Shown piece after piece: positions 8,066-16,711 of a stretch of 64,000 nucleotides of DNA (position 1 is the stretch's first letter; each line of letters opens with the position of its first letter). The position numbers and the translations under genes are program-made. Under the pieces are notes generated by a model, which worked only from the letters and a program-made list of their open reading frames with translations, had not been told where the DNA came from and did no database searches. Source of the stretch: Oceanobacillus sojae. Lineage in GTDB: Bacteria > Bacillota > Bacilli > Bacillales > Amphibacillaceae. The stretch is from the NCBI RefSeq assembly GCF_900162665.1, contig NZ_LT727810.1, forward strand, positions 217,067 to 281,066, written 5' to 3'.

Positions 8066-8434
8066 ATGAAGGAAATTATTAATACAAGTATGGCTCCAAA
8101 GCCGGGTGGACATTTTTCTCAAGCTACTAAAAAAAATAACACGGTGTATGTTGCAGGACAGGCACCGGTTGATATAAAAACTGGTAAGGTTCCAGAGACT
8201 ATCGAAGAACAGACTAGAGTAGCGCTTACTAATGTTAAGAATGTATTAGAAGCAGCAGGCGGCAGTTTGGAAGATGTGGTTAAAGTAAACACATATTTAA
8301 CTAACTTAGATGATTTTGAAATCTATGACAAAGTCTATCAAGAGTTTTTCACAGATAACTTACCAGCCAGAACTACAATTGGCTGTGATTTAAAAGGAAT
8401 ACCTTTAGAAATCGATGCTATTGCTGAATTGTAA
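8066..8434 (+). CDS. RidA (YjgF/YER057c/UK114) family protein
   Basis: RidA proteins hydrolyse reactive enamine/imine intermediates; related members act in pyrimidine (RutC) and carbamate pathways. All family marks are seen: VAGQAPVD, the AALTNVKNVLEAAGGSLEDVVKVNTYL helix region, and PARTTIGCDLKGIPLEIDAIAEL with the substrate-binding Arg. Length is 122 residues. AAAGGGGAGATT precedes the ATG. In this operon it probably removes an unstable imine or carbamoyl-type intermediate next to a hydantoinase and a carbamoylase; the exact substrate is unknown. Confidence 0.93.
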   Translation: MKEIINTSMAPKPGGHFSQATKKNNTVYVAGQAPVDIKTGKVPETIEEQTRVALTNVKNVLEAAGGSLEDVVKVNTYLTNLDDFEIYDKVYQEFFTDNLPARTTIGCDLKGIPLEIDAIAEL

Positions 8435-8455
8435 TAGCTTTAAGGAGTGGTAGAA

Positions 8456-9214
8456 TTGAAACTGAAAAATAAGGTAGCTATTATAACTGGTGCTGGTCCT
8501 GGAGGAGGCATCGGTTATACAATAGCAACATCATTTCTGCAAGAAGGCGCGAAAGTATCGATAAATTATTTGGCTAGAAATATCGAGGAAAAAGAAGCAT
8601 TTAAAAAAGAAATGAATCAGTATGGAGACCGGGTAATAATAACGGAAGGAGATATTTCTAAAGAGGATACAGCACAGACGCTAATTTCTAATACAATAGA
8701 AAACTACGGAAAAATTGATGTTTTAGTTAATAGCGCAGGGATATCAACACCCACACTTATTCATAAAATGGATACGCTAACATGGAACCGTATGATAGAA
8801 GTGAACTTAACTAGCATCTTTCTGACAACAAGATTAACTGTTCCATATATGATAAAAAATAAATTTGGCAGGATTATTAATATATCTTCACAGGTTGCTC
8901 AAAAAGGAAGTGTCGAACATAGCCATTATGCTGCTGCTAAAGCAGGAGTTATCGGTTTTACGAAGTCTGTAGCGTTGGAACTCGGGAAATATGGAATTAC
9001 AGCAAACTGCATAGCCCCAGGTCCGATTGAAACACAGCTGATGAAGGAAGTAAGTGATGAATGGAAGGGGAACAAGCAAAAAGAATTAGTGATTCCTCGA
9101 TTTGGAAAAGTGGAAGAAGTAGCTCCTACTGCTGTTTTTCTGGCTTCGGAACCAGATGGGAATATTTATACAGGCCAAACTCTTGGCCCGAATTGTGGAG
9201 ACGTAATGCTCTAA
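8456..9214 (+). CDS. Short-chain dehydrogenase/reductase (FabG-like)
   Basis: A classical SDR of 252 residues: cofactor loop ITGAGPGGGIG, NSAG motif, and catalytic Ser...Tyr-Ala-Ala-Ala-Lys (INISSQVAQKGSVEHSHYAAAK). The start is TTG at 8456 because AAGGAG (8442-8447) lies 8 bases upstream; the GTG at 8447 overlaps that site. It starts 21 bases after ridA. An alcohol or ketone oxidoreductase is an unusual partner for a hydantoinase operon, so the true substrate may carry a hydroxyl or keto group. Confidence 0.9.
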   Translation: MKLKNKVAIITGAGPGGGIGYTIATSFLQEGAKVSINYLARNIEEKEAFKKEMNQYGDRVIITEGDISKEDTAQTLISNTIENYGKIDVLVNSAGISTPTLIHKMDTLTWNRMIEVNLTSIFLTTRLTVPYMIKNKFGRIINISSQVAQKGSVEHSHYAAAKAGVIGFTKSVALELGKYGITANCIAPGPIETQLMKEVSDEWKGNKQKELVIPRFGKVEEVAPTAVFLASEPDGNIYTGQTLGPNCGDVML

Positions 9215-9264
9215 GGTTAAGGATATAATTCAGAATGTTCAATTTATACAATGGAGGGATTGTC

Positions 9265-10728
9265 ATGGAAGAAGAAAGAGTTTTAGTTGAAGGAAAAGAA
9301 CCTAATAAAAATTTGTATAACTCTGATCTTGCTCCATTAACAGGTGAAAAGAAGAATTGGACCTGGTGGGCTTACGCTACAATTTGGATGGGGATTGTCC
9401 ACAATATTGTTGCATGGGAAGTAGCTGCTCATTTAATGGTGGCAGGGATGAGTTTTTGGCAAGCCTTTGCTTGTGTTGCCAGCGCTTATTTAGTTGCTTT
9501 CATTGCCATTGCATTTAACAGTTATTCAGGTTCAAAGTATGGGGTTCCATTCCCGGTATTAATCCGTGCCAGCTTTGGAACGAAAGGTGCTCAAATACCA
9601 GTATTTATTCGGGCTTGTCTGGGGATATTCTGGTTTGGAGTGCATATGTACATTGGCAGTATTGCTGTTAATGTAATTCTTGCATCTTCTTTTCCAGCGT
9701 GGGATAGCCTGGGAAATATCAATGTTTTAGGACTCGGATTAAATGAATTTATTGCATTTGTTATCACGTTTTCATTACATGCTCTTGTTATTACACATGG
9801 AATGGAACGTGTTAGAAAATTTGAAGCATGGGCAGGACCCGTAATCATGGTTATTGCAGTAGGATTAGTATTTTGGGCTGTAAATGTATCCGGTGGATTA
9901 GGTAACCTGGTTTCCATACCTTCAACTATTTCCAGTGAGGATTTCTGGCCAACGTTCTTTCTTGGGATGACAGCTTTACTAGGTACTGTAGCAACCCTAA
10001 TCTTGAATATTTCTGATCTAACCAGATTTTCCAAATCACAAAAGGATCATATTATAGGGCAAGGAATGGGCATGCCTACTATGTTTATTTTGTTTTCGCT
10101 AATGGCATTATTGACTACAGCAGGAACGATGTATGCCTTTGATGAGCCTGTAACAAATCCAATTTACGTTTTAGCTGGATTTGAAAACCCTTTCATCGTT
10201 ATTGTTGGCGCACTTTCAATTTTAGTATCCACTTTATCGGTTAATGTTGCGACAAATGGGGTAGCAGTTGGATATGATTTAACTAATCTGGCTCCATCAA
10301 AATTAAATTTTCGCAAATCAGGTGCAATAGCTTTAACGATTGGCGCCATTTCTGCACCATGGCTTTGGTATGAAGAAGGCGGAGCATTAGATGTAGTTTT
10401 GGGAGCAATCGGAGCAACAATGGCTCCCGTATTGGGGATTATGTTAATAGATTTCTTTATTATTCGTAAAATGAACTATAACCTTGCAAGCCTATTCCGT
10501 CATGACGGGATATATGGAGGGTGGAATAGAAATGGTTTAATAGCTTTTATAGTAGGTGCTTTAGCGGCATATAGCGGATTAATCGTTCCATCTATTAGTT
10601 ATTTATATAATTATAACTGGTTTATTGGTGTAGGAGTAGCTGCTGTTACTTATCTCGCTTTAATGTGGTCAAAACGGACAGCGATAACAGATTCTCAAAA
10701 GAAAGATACAAACAGTAATGTAATTTAA
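9265..10728 (+). CDS. NCS1-family permease (nucleobase/hydantoin/allantoin type)
   Basis: An integral membrane protein of 487 residues with about 12 hydrophobic segments and NCS1 marks: NKNLYNSDLAPLTGEKKNWTWWAYATIWMGIVHNIVAW near the N-terminus, GVPFPVLIRASFG, and a DLTRFSKS loop. The family includes cytosine, uracil and allantoin carriers and the hydantoin transporter Mhp1. ATG 9265 is chosen, 6 bases after GGAGGG (9253-9258). Linked to a hydantoinase and a carbamoyl-amide hydrolase, it most likely imports the cyclic ureide that they open. No ligand residues can be assigned with confidence. Confidence 0.92.
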   Translation: MEEERVLVEGKEPNKNLYNSDLAPLTGEKKNWTWWAYATIWMGIVHNIVAWEVAAHLMVAGMSFWQAFACVASAYLVAFIAIAFNSYSGSKYGVPFPVLIRASFGTKGAQIPVFIRACLGIFWFGVHMYIGSIAVNVILASSFPAWDSLGNINVLGLGLNEFIAFVITFSLHALVITHGMERVRKFEAWAGPVIMVIAVGLVFWAVNVSGGLGNLVSIPSTISSEDFWPTFFLGMTALLGTVATLILNISDLTRFSKSQKDHIIGQGMGMPTMFILFSLMALLTTAGTMYAFDEPVTNPIYVLAGFENPFIVIVGALSILVSTLSVNVATNGVAVGYDLTNLAPSKLNFRKSGAIALTIGAISAPWLWYEEGGALDVVLGAIGATMAPVLGIMLIDFFIIRKMNYNLASLFRHDGIYGGWNRNGLIAFIVGALAAYSGLIVPSISYLYNYNWFIGVGVAAVTYLALMWSKRTAITDSQKKDTNSNVI

Positions 10729-10768
10729 TCAATGTATATATAAAATGCAGTATATGGAGGTTTGTACT

Positions 10769-11998
10769 TTGATAAGCAAAGAGAGATTAGAACAAAGAAT
10801 AGAATTACTAGCCCAAATCGGAAAAACCGAAGAAGGCGGAGTCACCAGAATAGCCTTAACGAAAGAATATAGAGAAGGTCTGGAGTTAATTAGCGAATGG
10901 ATGGAAGAAGCAGGATTAAATGTGAGACTGGACCAGGCTGGAAATTTAATTGGCAGAAAAGAAGGAGATGTCCCTGGATTAAAGGCTGTTGCATTAGGCT
11001 CACATGTTGATTCTGTTGGAAACGGAGGGAAGTATGACGGTACTGTGGGTGTCATTGCTGGCATAGAAGTAGCACAGCATTTAAAAGAAGAAGGCATCTC
11101 TAATATGCGTCCACTGGAAGTGATAGCTTTCTGCGAAGAGGAAGGTTCAAGATTTCAATCCGGTGGAGTGTTTGGAAGCAGAGCGATGGCAGGCAAGTTA
11201 ACAAAAGAAGACCTTAAAGTTACGGATAGTAATGGTGAATCCAGATATGAAGTATTAAAAAATTTTGGCTTAGATGCGGATAATATAGATAAGGCAGTAA
11301 GAAAGAATACAGATTTTGAATTATATCTGGAAATGCATGTCGAACAAGGGCCAATTTTGATCCGCGAGAATGCTCCGGTTGGTATTGTCACAGCTATTAC
11401 GGGCTTGTCATTAACAGAGGTAGTTTTTGAAGGAGAACCTAATCATGTTGGTGCTACGCCAATGGATTTACGCTATGATGCTTTATTAGGGGCTAGTGAA
11501 ACTGCTTTAGCGGTAGAAAAAATTGTGAATAAATCTGGAGGGAATGCTGTGGGGACAGCTGCTACAATGGATGTTCAGCCAAGTCAGGTAAATATTATCC
11601 CCGGTAGAGTTTCTACTGTGATTGACATTCGCGACACTGATTTAGAAAGCAGAGAAGCTATTCTTGATACACTCGAAAAAAGAATTAAAGAAATCTGTGA
11701 ACGCAGGGATTTACGATATACAATAACCAGTAAATTAAAAGCAAACCCTGCTAAATCAGCACCACATATTTTAGAAACGATGCGGAAGGAAAGTCGGGAG
11801 CTTGATATGGAGACGTTTGAAATGCCAAGCGGTGGAGGCCATGATGCACAATTAATGGCAGAAATTACAGATATGGGTATGATTTTTATCAGATCTGAAA
11901 ATGGAAGTCATAACCCTAAAGAATTTGCAAAAGCAGAGGATATTACGCTGGGAACAAATCTATTAGCAAAAACTGCGATACATTATATAAATAAATAA
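10769..11998 (+). CDS. M20-family Zn hydrolase (N-carbamoyl-L-amino acid hydrolase / beta-ureidopropionase / allantoate amidohydrolase)
   Basis: A 409-residue amidase of the M20 group that cuts an N-carbamoyl bond, releasing CO2 and ammonia. The dinuclear metal site is seen as GSHVDSVGNGGKYDGTVGV, FCEEEGSRF and EMHVEQGPIL, with the dimerisation domain in between and the C-terminal SGGGHDAQ His. The start is TTG 10769 after GGAGG (10756-10760), as the first eight codons of the open frame include the binding site. The next gene, a dihydropyrimidinase homologue, supplies N-carbamoyl products, so the pair would open a hydantoin or dihydropyrimidine ring and then remove its carbamoyl group. Substrate choice within the family is not resolved. 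Confidence 0.9.
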   Translation: MISKERLEQRIELLAQIGKTEEGGVTRIALTKEYREGLELISEWMEEAGLNVRLDQAGNLIGRKEGDVPGLKAVALGSHVDSVGNGGKYDGTVGVIAGIEVAQHLKEEGISNMRPLEVIAFCEEEGSRFQSGGVFGSRAMAGKLTKEDLKVTDSNGESRYEVLKNFGLDADNIDKAVRKNTDFELYLEMHVEQGPILIRENAPVGIVTAITGLSLTEVVFEGEPNHVGATPMDLRYDALLGASETALAVEKIVNKSGGNAVGTAATMDVQPSQVNIIPGRVSTVIDIRDTDLESREAILDTLEKRIKEICERRDLRYTITSKLKANPAKSAPHILETMRKESRELDMETFEMPSGGGHDAQLMAEITDMGMIFIRSENGSHNPKEFAKAEDITLGTNLLAKTAIHYINK

Positions 11999-12018
11999 AT
12001 AAAATGAGGAGGAAAAAG

Positions 12019-13389
12019 ATGGCTACAATTATACAGAACGGGACAATAGTGACAGCATCCGAAACCTTTCAAGCAGACATAAAAATAGATAATGGAAAAA
12101 TTAACATGATATCCAATCAGATTACTGGCGGCAATGAAGACACTATTCTGGATGCAACAAATAAATATGTCCTGCCAGGTTTAATAGACCCGCATACGCA
12201 TCTTGGAATTAAAGGAACTCTGGATGCCTTTGAAACAGGAACAAGTGCGGCTGCAGCCGGGGGAGTAACTACGATAATAAATTATACAGATCCAGATAAT
12301 TCTCAAACATTTTTAGAAGATTTAACAGAGTGGAAGGAGAAGGCTCAAAACGCTTTAATAGACTATAGCTTTCACTCTATTATAAATAAATGCGATAAAG
12401 ATGTACTTGAACAGATTTCCCAATTACCAGATGAAGGTGTTACATCAATCAAATTATTTATGGCATACAAAGAAAATATGGTGAATGATGAAGAATTATA
12501 TTTATTAATGAAAGCAGCCAAAAAAGCAGGAGTTGTAACCAATATCCATGCTGAAAATGGCAGTGTAATAGATTGTCTTATAGAAGAGGCATTAAACAGC
12601 CATAATACTAAACCGATTTATCATGCCTATACAAGGCCTCCTGCAACGGAAGCAGAAGCAACAGCGAGAGCTTTACGAATTGCTGAAATAACAGGAGCAC
12701 CAGCATATATTGTCCATATAACTTGTGAGGAAGCCTTGAAAGAATTTGTCAGAGCTAAAGAAAAAGGTGTTAACGCTTTTGGAGAAACCTGTCCTCAATA
12801 TTTAGTTTTGAATGAGGAGTATTTAAAACAAGAAGAGAAAGAAGCAGTTAAGTACATCTGTTCTCCGCCATTAAGAACGAATAAGGATCAGGAAGCTTTG
12901 TGGCATAATATTAAATCCGGTTCTATTTCTACAATCGGCTCTGATCATGCCTCACATCCATATGTAAATGGAAAAGAGAACGGTATAAATAACTTTACAA
13001 AAGCACCAAACGGTTTGCCAGGCATAGAAAGTACCCTGTTATTACTTTATAAATATGGCGTTTGTGAAGGGAAAATTTCCATGTCAAAGCTTGTTGAAAT
13101 AACAAGTCAGAATCCAGCTAAGATTTTTGGGTTATATCCTCAGAAAGGCAGTCTTAATGTTGGCAGTGATGGGGATGTAGTGATTCTCAATCCCAATAAA
13201 TCCAGTGTTATTACAAAAGCATCTCAGAAACAGAGTACAGAATATAATGTCTATGAAGGTATGGAAGTGCAGGGGAGTATTGACTATGTTTTATCGAGAG
13301 GTAAAGTAATTGTTGAAGATAATAAGGTAGTTGGAGAACCCGGTTCCGGGAAATTTTTATACCGAAATAGATTCAGGGAACACTCTTAA
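12019..13389 (+). CDS. Dihydropyrimidinase / hydantoinase-type cyclic amidohydrolase
   Basis: A 456-residue amidohydrolase that opens cyclic ureides. Metal ligands: PGLIDPHTHLG (His59, His61), the lysine of TSIKLFMAYK (Lys145, normally carboxylated), NIHAENG, YIVHITC and the Asp of IGSDHASH. The Tyr of FMAYKENM is the usual oxyanion/substrate residue. The ATG at 12019 follows AGGAGG (12007-12012). It sits between the M20 amidase and an epimerase in one operon. No dihydropyrimidine dehydrogenase gene is present, so a hydantoin or a ready-made dihydro compound is a more likely substrate than uracil. Allantoinase is an alternative. Confidence 0.9.
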   Translation: MATIIQNGTIVTASETFQADIKIDNGKINMISNQITGGNEDTILDATNKYVLPGLIDPHTHLGIKGTLDAFETGTSAAAAGGVTTIINYTDPDNSQTFLEDLTEWKEKAQNALIDYSFHSIINKCDKDVLEQISQLPDEGVTSIKLFMAYKENMVNDEELYLLMKAAKKAGVVTNIHAENGSVIDCLIEEALNSHNTKPIYHAYTRPPATEAEATARALRIAEITGAPAYIVHITCEEALKEFVRAKEKGVNAFGETCPQYLVLNEEYLKQEEKEAVKYICSPPLRTNKDQEALWHNIKSGSISTIGSDHASHPYVNGKENGINNFTKAPNGLPGIESTLLLLYKYGVCEGKISMSKLVEITSQNPAKIFGLYPQKGSLNVGSDGDVVILNPNKSSVITKASQKQSTEYNVYEGMEVQGSIDYVLSRGKVIVEDNKVVGEPGSGKFLYRNRFREHS

Positions 13390-13407
13390 GAAGGGAGACT
13401 ATAAAGG

Positions 13408-14316
13408 TTGAATATTTTAGTAACAGGCAGTAATGGGTTAATCGGCCGTTATTTAGTAAATCTCTTATTACAGCAGAACTTATATGTTGTCGGTTTTGAT
13501 ATAAATATGATGGAAAACAAGAATATGGAGTCTCCCTATTTTAGTTTTGTGCAGGGAAATGTAGATGATTTCTCGCGCTTAGCGTCTGTATTAGAAAAAC
13601 ATAAAATAGATATTATTGTTCATGGCGGTGGAGTATCACACCCAAAAGGATTTGAAAATTCACCAAATAAGATAATTAATACAAATATACTTGGAACTTC
13701 AAATGTGTTTGAAGCAGGAAGACTTTTTCAAGTGAAGAAAATGATATATTTAAGCTCAGCAGCAATCTATGGAGATAGTAAAGCAGCAAAACTTCATGAA
13801 GAAACTATGCCGGCACCAGCTTCTATCTATGGCGTAACCAAAGTAACAGGTGAATACCTTGCGAAGGTTTATTATGAAAAATATGGGATGAATATCACAT
13901 CTCTAAGGATACCGTTTGTTTTTGGAGCTGGAAGGGTGACACATGATCCAATAAAATATATTCTTGAAAAAGCTTTAAAAGGTGAAAATATAATAGAAGA
14001 TAAGGGAATGGATCAAAAGATAGAGTATATTTATGTGAAGGATGTAGTAAACGCCATTTGGTTAACCATTAATAATAAAGATGCAAATGGTTTAACGATC
14101 AACATTGGAACAGGAGATTTAACAAGTACAGAAGAAATAGTTTCTATAATGAAAAAACTATTTCCCGGGACAGTATTTCAAATAGGTCCCGGTGACTTTG
14201 GCTATGATGAAATTCCTCCGCTTGATTGTTCAAAAGCAAAAGAAGTGCTGGATTTCAAACCTTCGTATTCAATTAGTGATGCTATAAAAGAGTATTATAA
14301 TCTTTTGAAGAGCTGA
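13408..14316 (+). CDS. NAD(P)-dependent epimerase/dehydratase (extended SDR)
   Basis: An extended SDR of 302 residues: cofactor loop VTGSNGLIGRYLV, acidic FDIN end of strand 2, SSAAIYGDS and the catalytic Tyr-x3-Lys in ASIYGVTKVTGEYL. Family members epimerise, dehydrate or reduce nucleotide sugars or sugar acids. TTG start 10 bases after AAGGGAG. It is the last gene of the hydantoinase-type operon and is followed by a terminator, so it is cotranscribed; its role there is unknown and is one reason the operon looks non-standard. Confidence 0.88.
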   Translation: MNILVTGSNGLIGRYLVNLLLQQNLYVVGFDINMMENKNMESPYFSFVQGNVDDFSRLASVLEKHKIDIIVHGGGVSHPKGFENSPNKIINTNILGTSNVFEAGRLFQVKKMIYLSSAAIYGDSKAAKLHEETMPAPASIYGVTKVTGEYLAKVYYEKYGMNITSLRIPFVFGAGRVTHDPIKYILEKALKGENIIEDKGMDQKIEYIYVKDVVNAIWLTINNKDANGLTINIGTGDLTSTEEIVSIMKKLFPGTVFQIGPGDFGYDEIPPLDCSKAKEVLDFKPSYSISDAIKEYYNLLKS

Positions 14317-14351
14317 ATCGAATTTAAAACATTAACTAAATAAGTTAAAGA

Positions 14352-14398
14352 AAAGATTTTCCATATCGTTGCAGCGATTGGAAGATCTTTTTCTTTTT
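14352..14398 (+). terminator. Intrinsic terminator of the hydantoinase-type operon
   Basis: AAAGATTTTCC (14352-14362) pairs with GGAAGATCTTT (14380-14390), with an inner ATCG/CGAT stem, then TTCTTTTT. Confidence 0.85.
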
Positions 14399-14472
14399 GA
14401 ATAGGGTAATTTTGCTTTCGCTGTTATTTGATGATTGTTTCTTCCTTAAGCGTTTATCCAGGTACTATAATA

Positions 14473-14772
14473 ATGAAGAACTTTGAGAATGTCCGAAAAG
14501 ATTTAGCAAAGGAAGATCCGGAATTATTTATTTCGCTGGAAATTGTAGGAAAACTAATCGCTGCCCGGGATAGAAAGGAATTATCTCAACGGGAATTATC
14601 GAGGTTATCTAATGTACCACAAAAAACAATTAGCCGGATGGAAAGCGGGAAAGATATACCAAAGCTGGTTACTTTACTAAAATTAGCACATGTTCTTGGT
14701 CTTGAATTATCACTTATTGATAAACATGGCGAAGATGAACAGGCAGCATCCATATTAACTTTTTCGCATTAA
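14473..14772 (+). CDS. XRE-family helix-turn-helix regulator
   Basis: A 99-residue protein with one XRE-type HTH in its middle and C-terminal part: LSQRELSRLSNVPQKTISRMESGKDIPKLVTLLKLAHVLGLEL. Size and fold resemble HigA-type antitoxins, but no toxin-like partner (RelE/HigB fold) is encoded directly before or after it, so that reading is not supported. ATG 14473 is chosen over the TTG at 14428, whose extra 15 residues are not family-like; the ribosome binding site (CAGGT) is weak. It stands alone between two terminators. Confidence 0.8.
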   Translation: MKNFENVRKDLAKEDPELFISLEIVGKLIAARDRKELSQRELSRLSNVPQKTISRMESGKDIPKLVTLLKLAHVLGLELSLIDKHGEDEQAASILTFSH

Positions 14773-14837
14773 ACAAGAAAATTTATAAACCAATGTCTTA
14801 TTTTTTTGTTTTGAGTTAAGTAACATATTGTATAAAA

Positions 14838-14876
14838 GATACCCTCTTTCTACGAATCACGTAAAAAGAGGGTATC
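14838..14876. terminator. Bidirectional terminator between convergent genes
   Basis: GATACCCTCTTT (14838-14849) pairs perfectly with AAAGAGGGTATC (14865-14876). ATTTTC follows on the plus strand and TTTTATA on the minus strand, so it serves both the XRE gene and the minus-strand SDR. Confidence 0.85.
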
Positions 14877-14975
14877 ATTTTCATATTTATAAATGTATGG
14901 TCTATCCCAATAGAAACAAGCTATATTAAAATAAATTGCATATATTAGCTTGCTACATTGCTCTATCATTACCTC

Positions 14976-15722
14976 TTAAAGCGCAGTCCAGCCACCATCA
15001 ATCACAAGCTCAGATCCGGTCATAAAACGGGATTCATCTGATGCCAGGAACAGTACACCATATGCAACATCTTCAGGATTTCCGAAGTAAGGAAGCTGTG
15101 TGAATGTTTTATAATAAGCTTCAGCATCTTTAAAGGTGTCCGCAGTCATTGGTGTTTCAATAATACCCGGATGAACGGAATTTACGCGGATTTTATCTTT
15201 TCCATATTCAACAGCTGCTGATTTTGATAAAGAACGTAATGCCCCTTTGGCAGCAGTATATGGACTTGATCCGGCCATACCGACTAGCCCGCCGATAGAC
15301 GAAATATTAATCAGGGAACCGCCGCCGGCTTTTTGCATTTCTGGAATTACATACTTCATCCCGATAACACAGCCATTTAAATCAATATCCATGATTTTAT
15401 TCCATTCGTCCATTTCCATTTGAGCCATTGTTTTTGGACTGGAAACACCAGCATTATTTACAAGTACATCCACTTTACCGTAGTGGTCTACAGTTTCTTG
15501 AATAACATGTTTCCATTCTTCCTCCGATGTCACGTTATGTTTCAAGCCGATTGCCTCTCCGCCATCCGCTTTAATTTCGTTAATTACCTCATGTAATAGA
15601 TTATCATTAATATCTGTTGCGACTACCTTTGCTCCTTCTTTTGCAAAAAGCTTTGCTTCCGAAGCTCCCATGCCGTTAGCTGCGCCAGTGATGATAGCTA
15701 CTTTACCTGTTAAACGTCCCAT
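14976..15722 (-). CDS. SDR family oxidoreductase (hydroxysteroid/glucose dehydrogenase-like)
   Basis: A classical SDR of 248 residues: TGAANGMGASEA cofactor loop, ATDIND (Asp at the end of strand 2 suggests NAD preference), NNAGVSSP, and catalytic Ser/Tyr/Lys in INISSIGGLVGMAGSSPYTAAKG. It resembles the cyclopentanol / 3-alpha or 20-beta hydroxysteroid dehydrogenase branch. The fourth codon of the open frame (ATG 15722) is taken as start because AAAGG lies 10 bases upstream, while the first ATG abuts it. It lies 183 bases downstream of a ketosteroid-isomerase-like gene on the same strand, which hints at an alcohol/ketone substrate shared by the two enzymes. Confidence 0.9.
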   Translation of the reverse strand: MGRLTGKVAIITGAANGMGASEAKLFAKEGAKVVATDINDNLLHEVINEIKADGGEAIGLKHNVTSEEEWKHVIQETVDHYGKVDVLVNNAGVSSPKTMAQMEMDEWNKIMDIDLNGCVIGMKYVIPEMQKAGGGSLINISSIGGLVGMAGSSPYTAAKGALRSLSKSAAVEYGKDKIRVNSVHPGIIETPMTADTFKDAEAYYKTFTQLPYFGNPEDVAYGVLFLASDESRFMTGSELVIDGGWTAL

Positions 15723-15905
15723 AATAATCATCCTTTCAAATAAGCCTAAACTCTGGTTTTGTCTTTTAAATATCTTTTACAAAAGCTGTTCATATATACT
15801 ACGGAAATTTTAAAATGTATCCAATATTATCTTTAAGGAACATTTATTTTGGCGTACGTAAGATTTGTGAAAAATTATAAATCGTAAACTCAAATACGTC
15901 GATAA

Positions 15906-16277
15906 CTATAGCTGCTGCATATCCTCTGGACCCCAATAGGCATGCATGGTAGCAATCTTGCCGTCGGAATCAAAAGTCATTACATCTGTGACATCGATAC
16001 GGATAGAATGCCCTTCTTTCTCCGTGTGAACCGCAAACGTAATGGACGCTGCATTGCTGTAAGAACCGCGTGGTGATGCTAATAATTCCAGTTTGGCACC
16101 AGTCATACTTTCTTTGTAAAATGCTTCAATTTCTTTACGGCCTTTTTTGGGTGGTGAACCAACAGGATCTTCTACACTTGCTTCATCAGAAAATAAAGAG
16201 ATCAAACGTTCAATATCGTTCGCATTGAAGGCATCTACATACTCCTGCAACGCTTTTTTCATTGTTGAATTATCCAT
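15906..16277 (-). CDS. Ketosteroid-isomerase-like (SnoaL/NTF2 fold) protein
   Basis: A 123-residue cone-fold protein strikingly like bacterial delta-5-3-ketosteroid isomerase. The catalytic Tyr and Asp of that enzyme (Tyr14 and Asp38 in Comamonas) align with Tyr13 (EYVDAFNANDIE) and Asp37 (ASVEDPVGSPPKKG), and the second Asp (Asp99) with Asp98 (IDVTDVMTFDSDGK). Such enzymes move a double bond in a beta,gamma-unsaturated ketone. Substrate in a Firmicute is unknown; steroid use is not established. A TTGACA promoter and a cre-like site lie upstream on the same strand. The SDR gene follows. Confidence 0.85.
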   Translation of the reverse strand: MDNSTMKKALQEYVDAFNANDIERLISLFSDEASVEDPVGSPPKKGRKEIEAFYKESMTGAKLELLASPRGSYSNAASITFAVHTEKEGHSIRIDVTDVMTFDSDGKIATMHAYWGPEDMQQL

Positions 16278-16310
16278 AAATAATACGCTCCTTTATCTTA
16301 TTTGTTGGAA

Positions 16311-16324
16311 AGTAATCGTTTTCA
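16311..16324 (-). promoter_or_regulatory. cre-like CcpA site upstream of the ketosteroid-isomerase-like gene
   Basis: Read on the minus strand this is TGAAAACGATTACT, one mismatch from the cre consensus TGWAARCGYTWNCW. It lies between the promoter and the start codon, where CcpA would block elongation. Confidence 0.55.
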
Positions 16325-16365
16325 ATATATATGAGAAATAATATTTAAAAGCAGTAACTATGTTA

Positions 16366-16394
16366 AATGTATTCTGATTTACTTATACTGTCAA
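16366..16394 (-). promoter_or_regulatory. Sigma-A-like promoter of the isomerase/SDR pair
   Basis: On the minus strand TTGACA (16394-16389) and TACATT (16371-16366) are separated by 17 bases. It is about 90 bases upstream of the start codon. Confidence 0.55.
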
Positions 16395-16628
16395 TTATCG
16401 TGATTTTTTAGTTGATCAAGGGAAAACAAATTAATAATCGTGTTAGGTTACTTAAAATATATTATTATAAATAGGGATGCTAGCACATTAAAATATTTTT
16501 ATTCTCTAATTCACAGAACTAATTTCTTTTTAATTCAGGCATGCCTTGTTTTATAATAATTTTGTTTGTTTATAACCCTGAATATATCAGAGAACCCTTT
16601 GATGGCTCATCATTACTTTGCTGCTGTT

Positions 16629-16662
16629 CACTTTATCTAAAATAATGATAAAGTGTTTTTTT
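16629..16662 (+). terminator. Strong intrinsic terminator with no gene in front of it
   Basis: CACTTTATC (16629-16637) and GATAAAGTG (16647-16655) form a perfect 9-bp stem followed by seven T. The nearest upstream gene is on the other strand, so this ends an unseen short plus-strand transcript or is a leader element. The gap 16278-16843 holds otherwise only the cre sites, the minus-strand promoter and the inverted repeat listed separately. Confidence 0.75.
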
Positions 16663-16711
16663 ATAACTTCATAACCAGCATTAATATAAACTATTTCCTT
16701 TAGATTAGTGA

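Noticed and set aside
7358..14316. Complete reductive pyrimidine breakdown operon
   Set aside because: No dihydropyrimidine dehydrogenase gene, although the hydantoinase and carbamoyl hydrolase would fit.
14473..14772. XRE protein as antitoxin of a toxin-antitoxin pair
   Set aside because: No RelE/HigB-like gene is adjacent on either side; the gene stands between two terminators.
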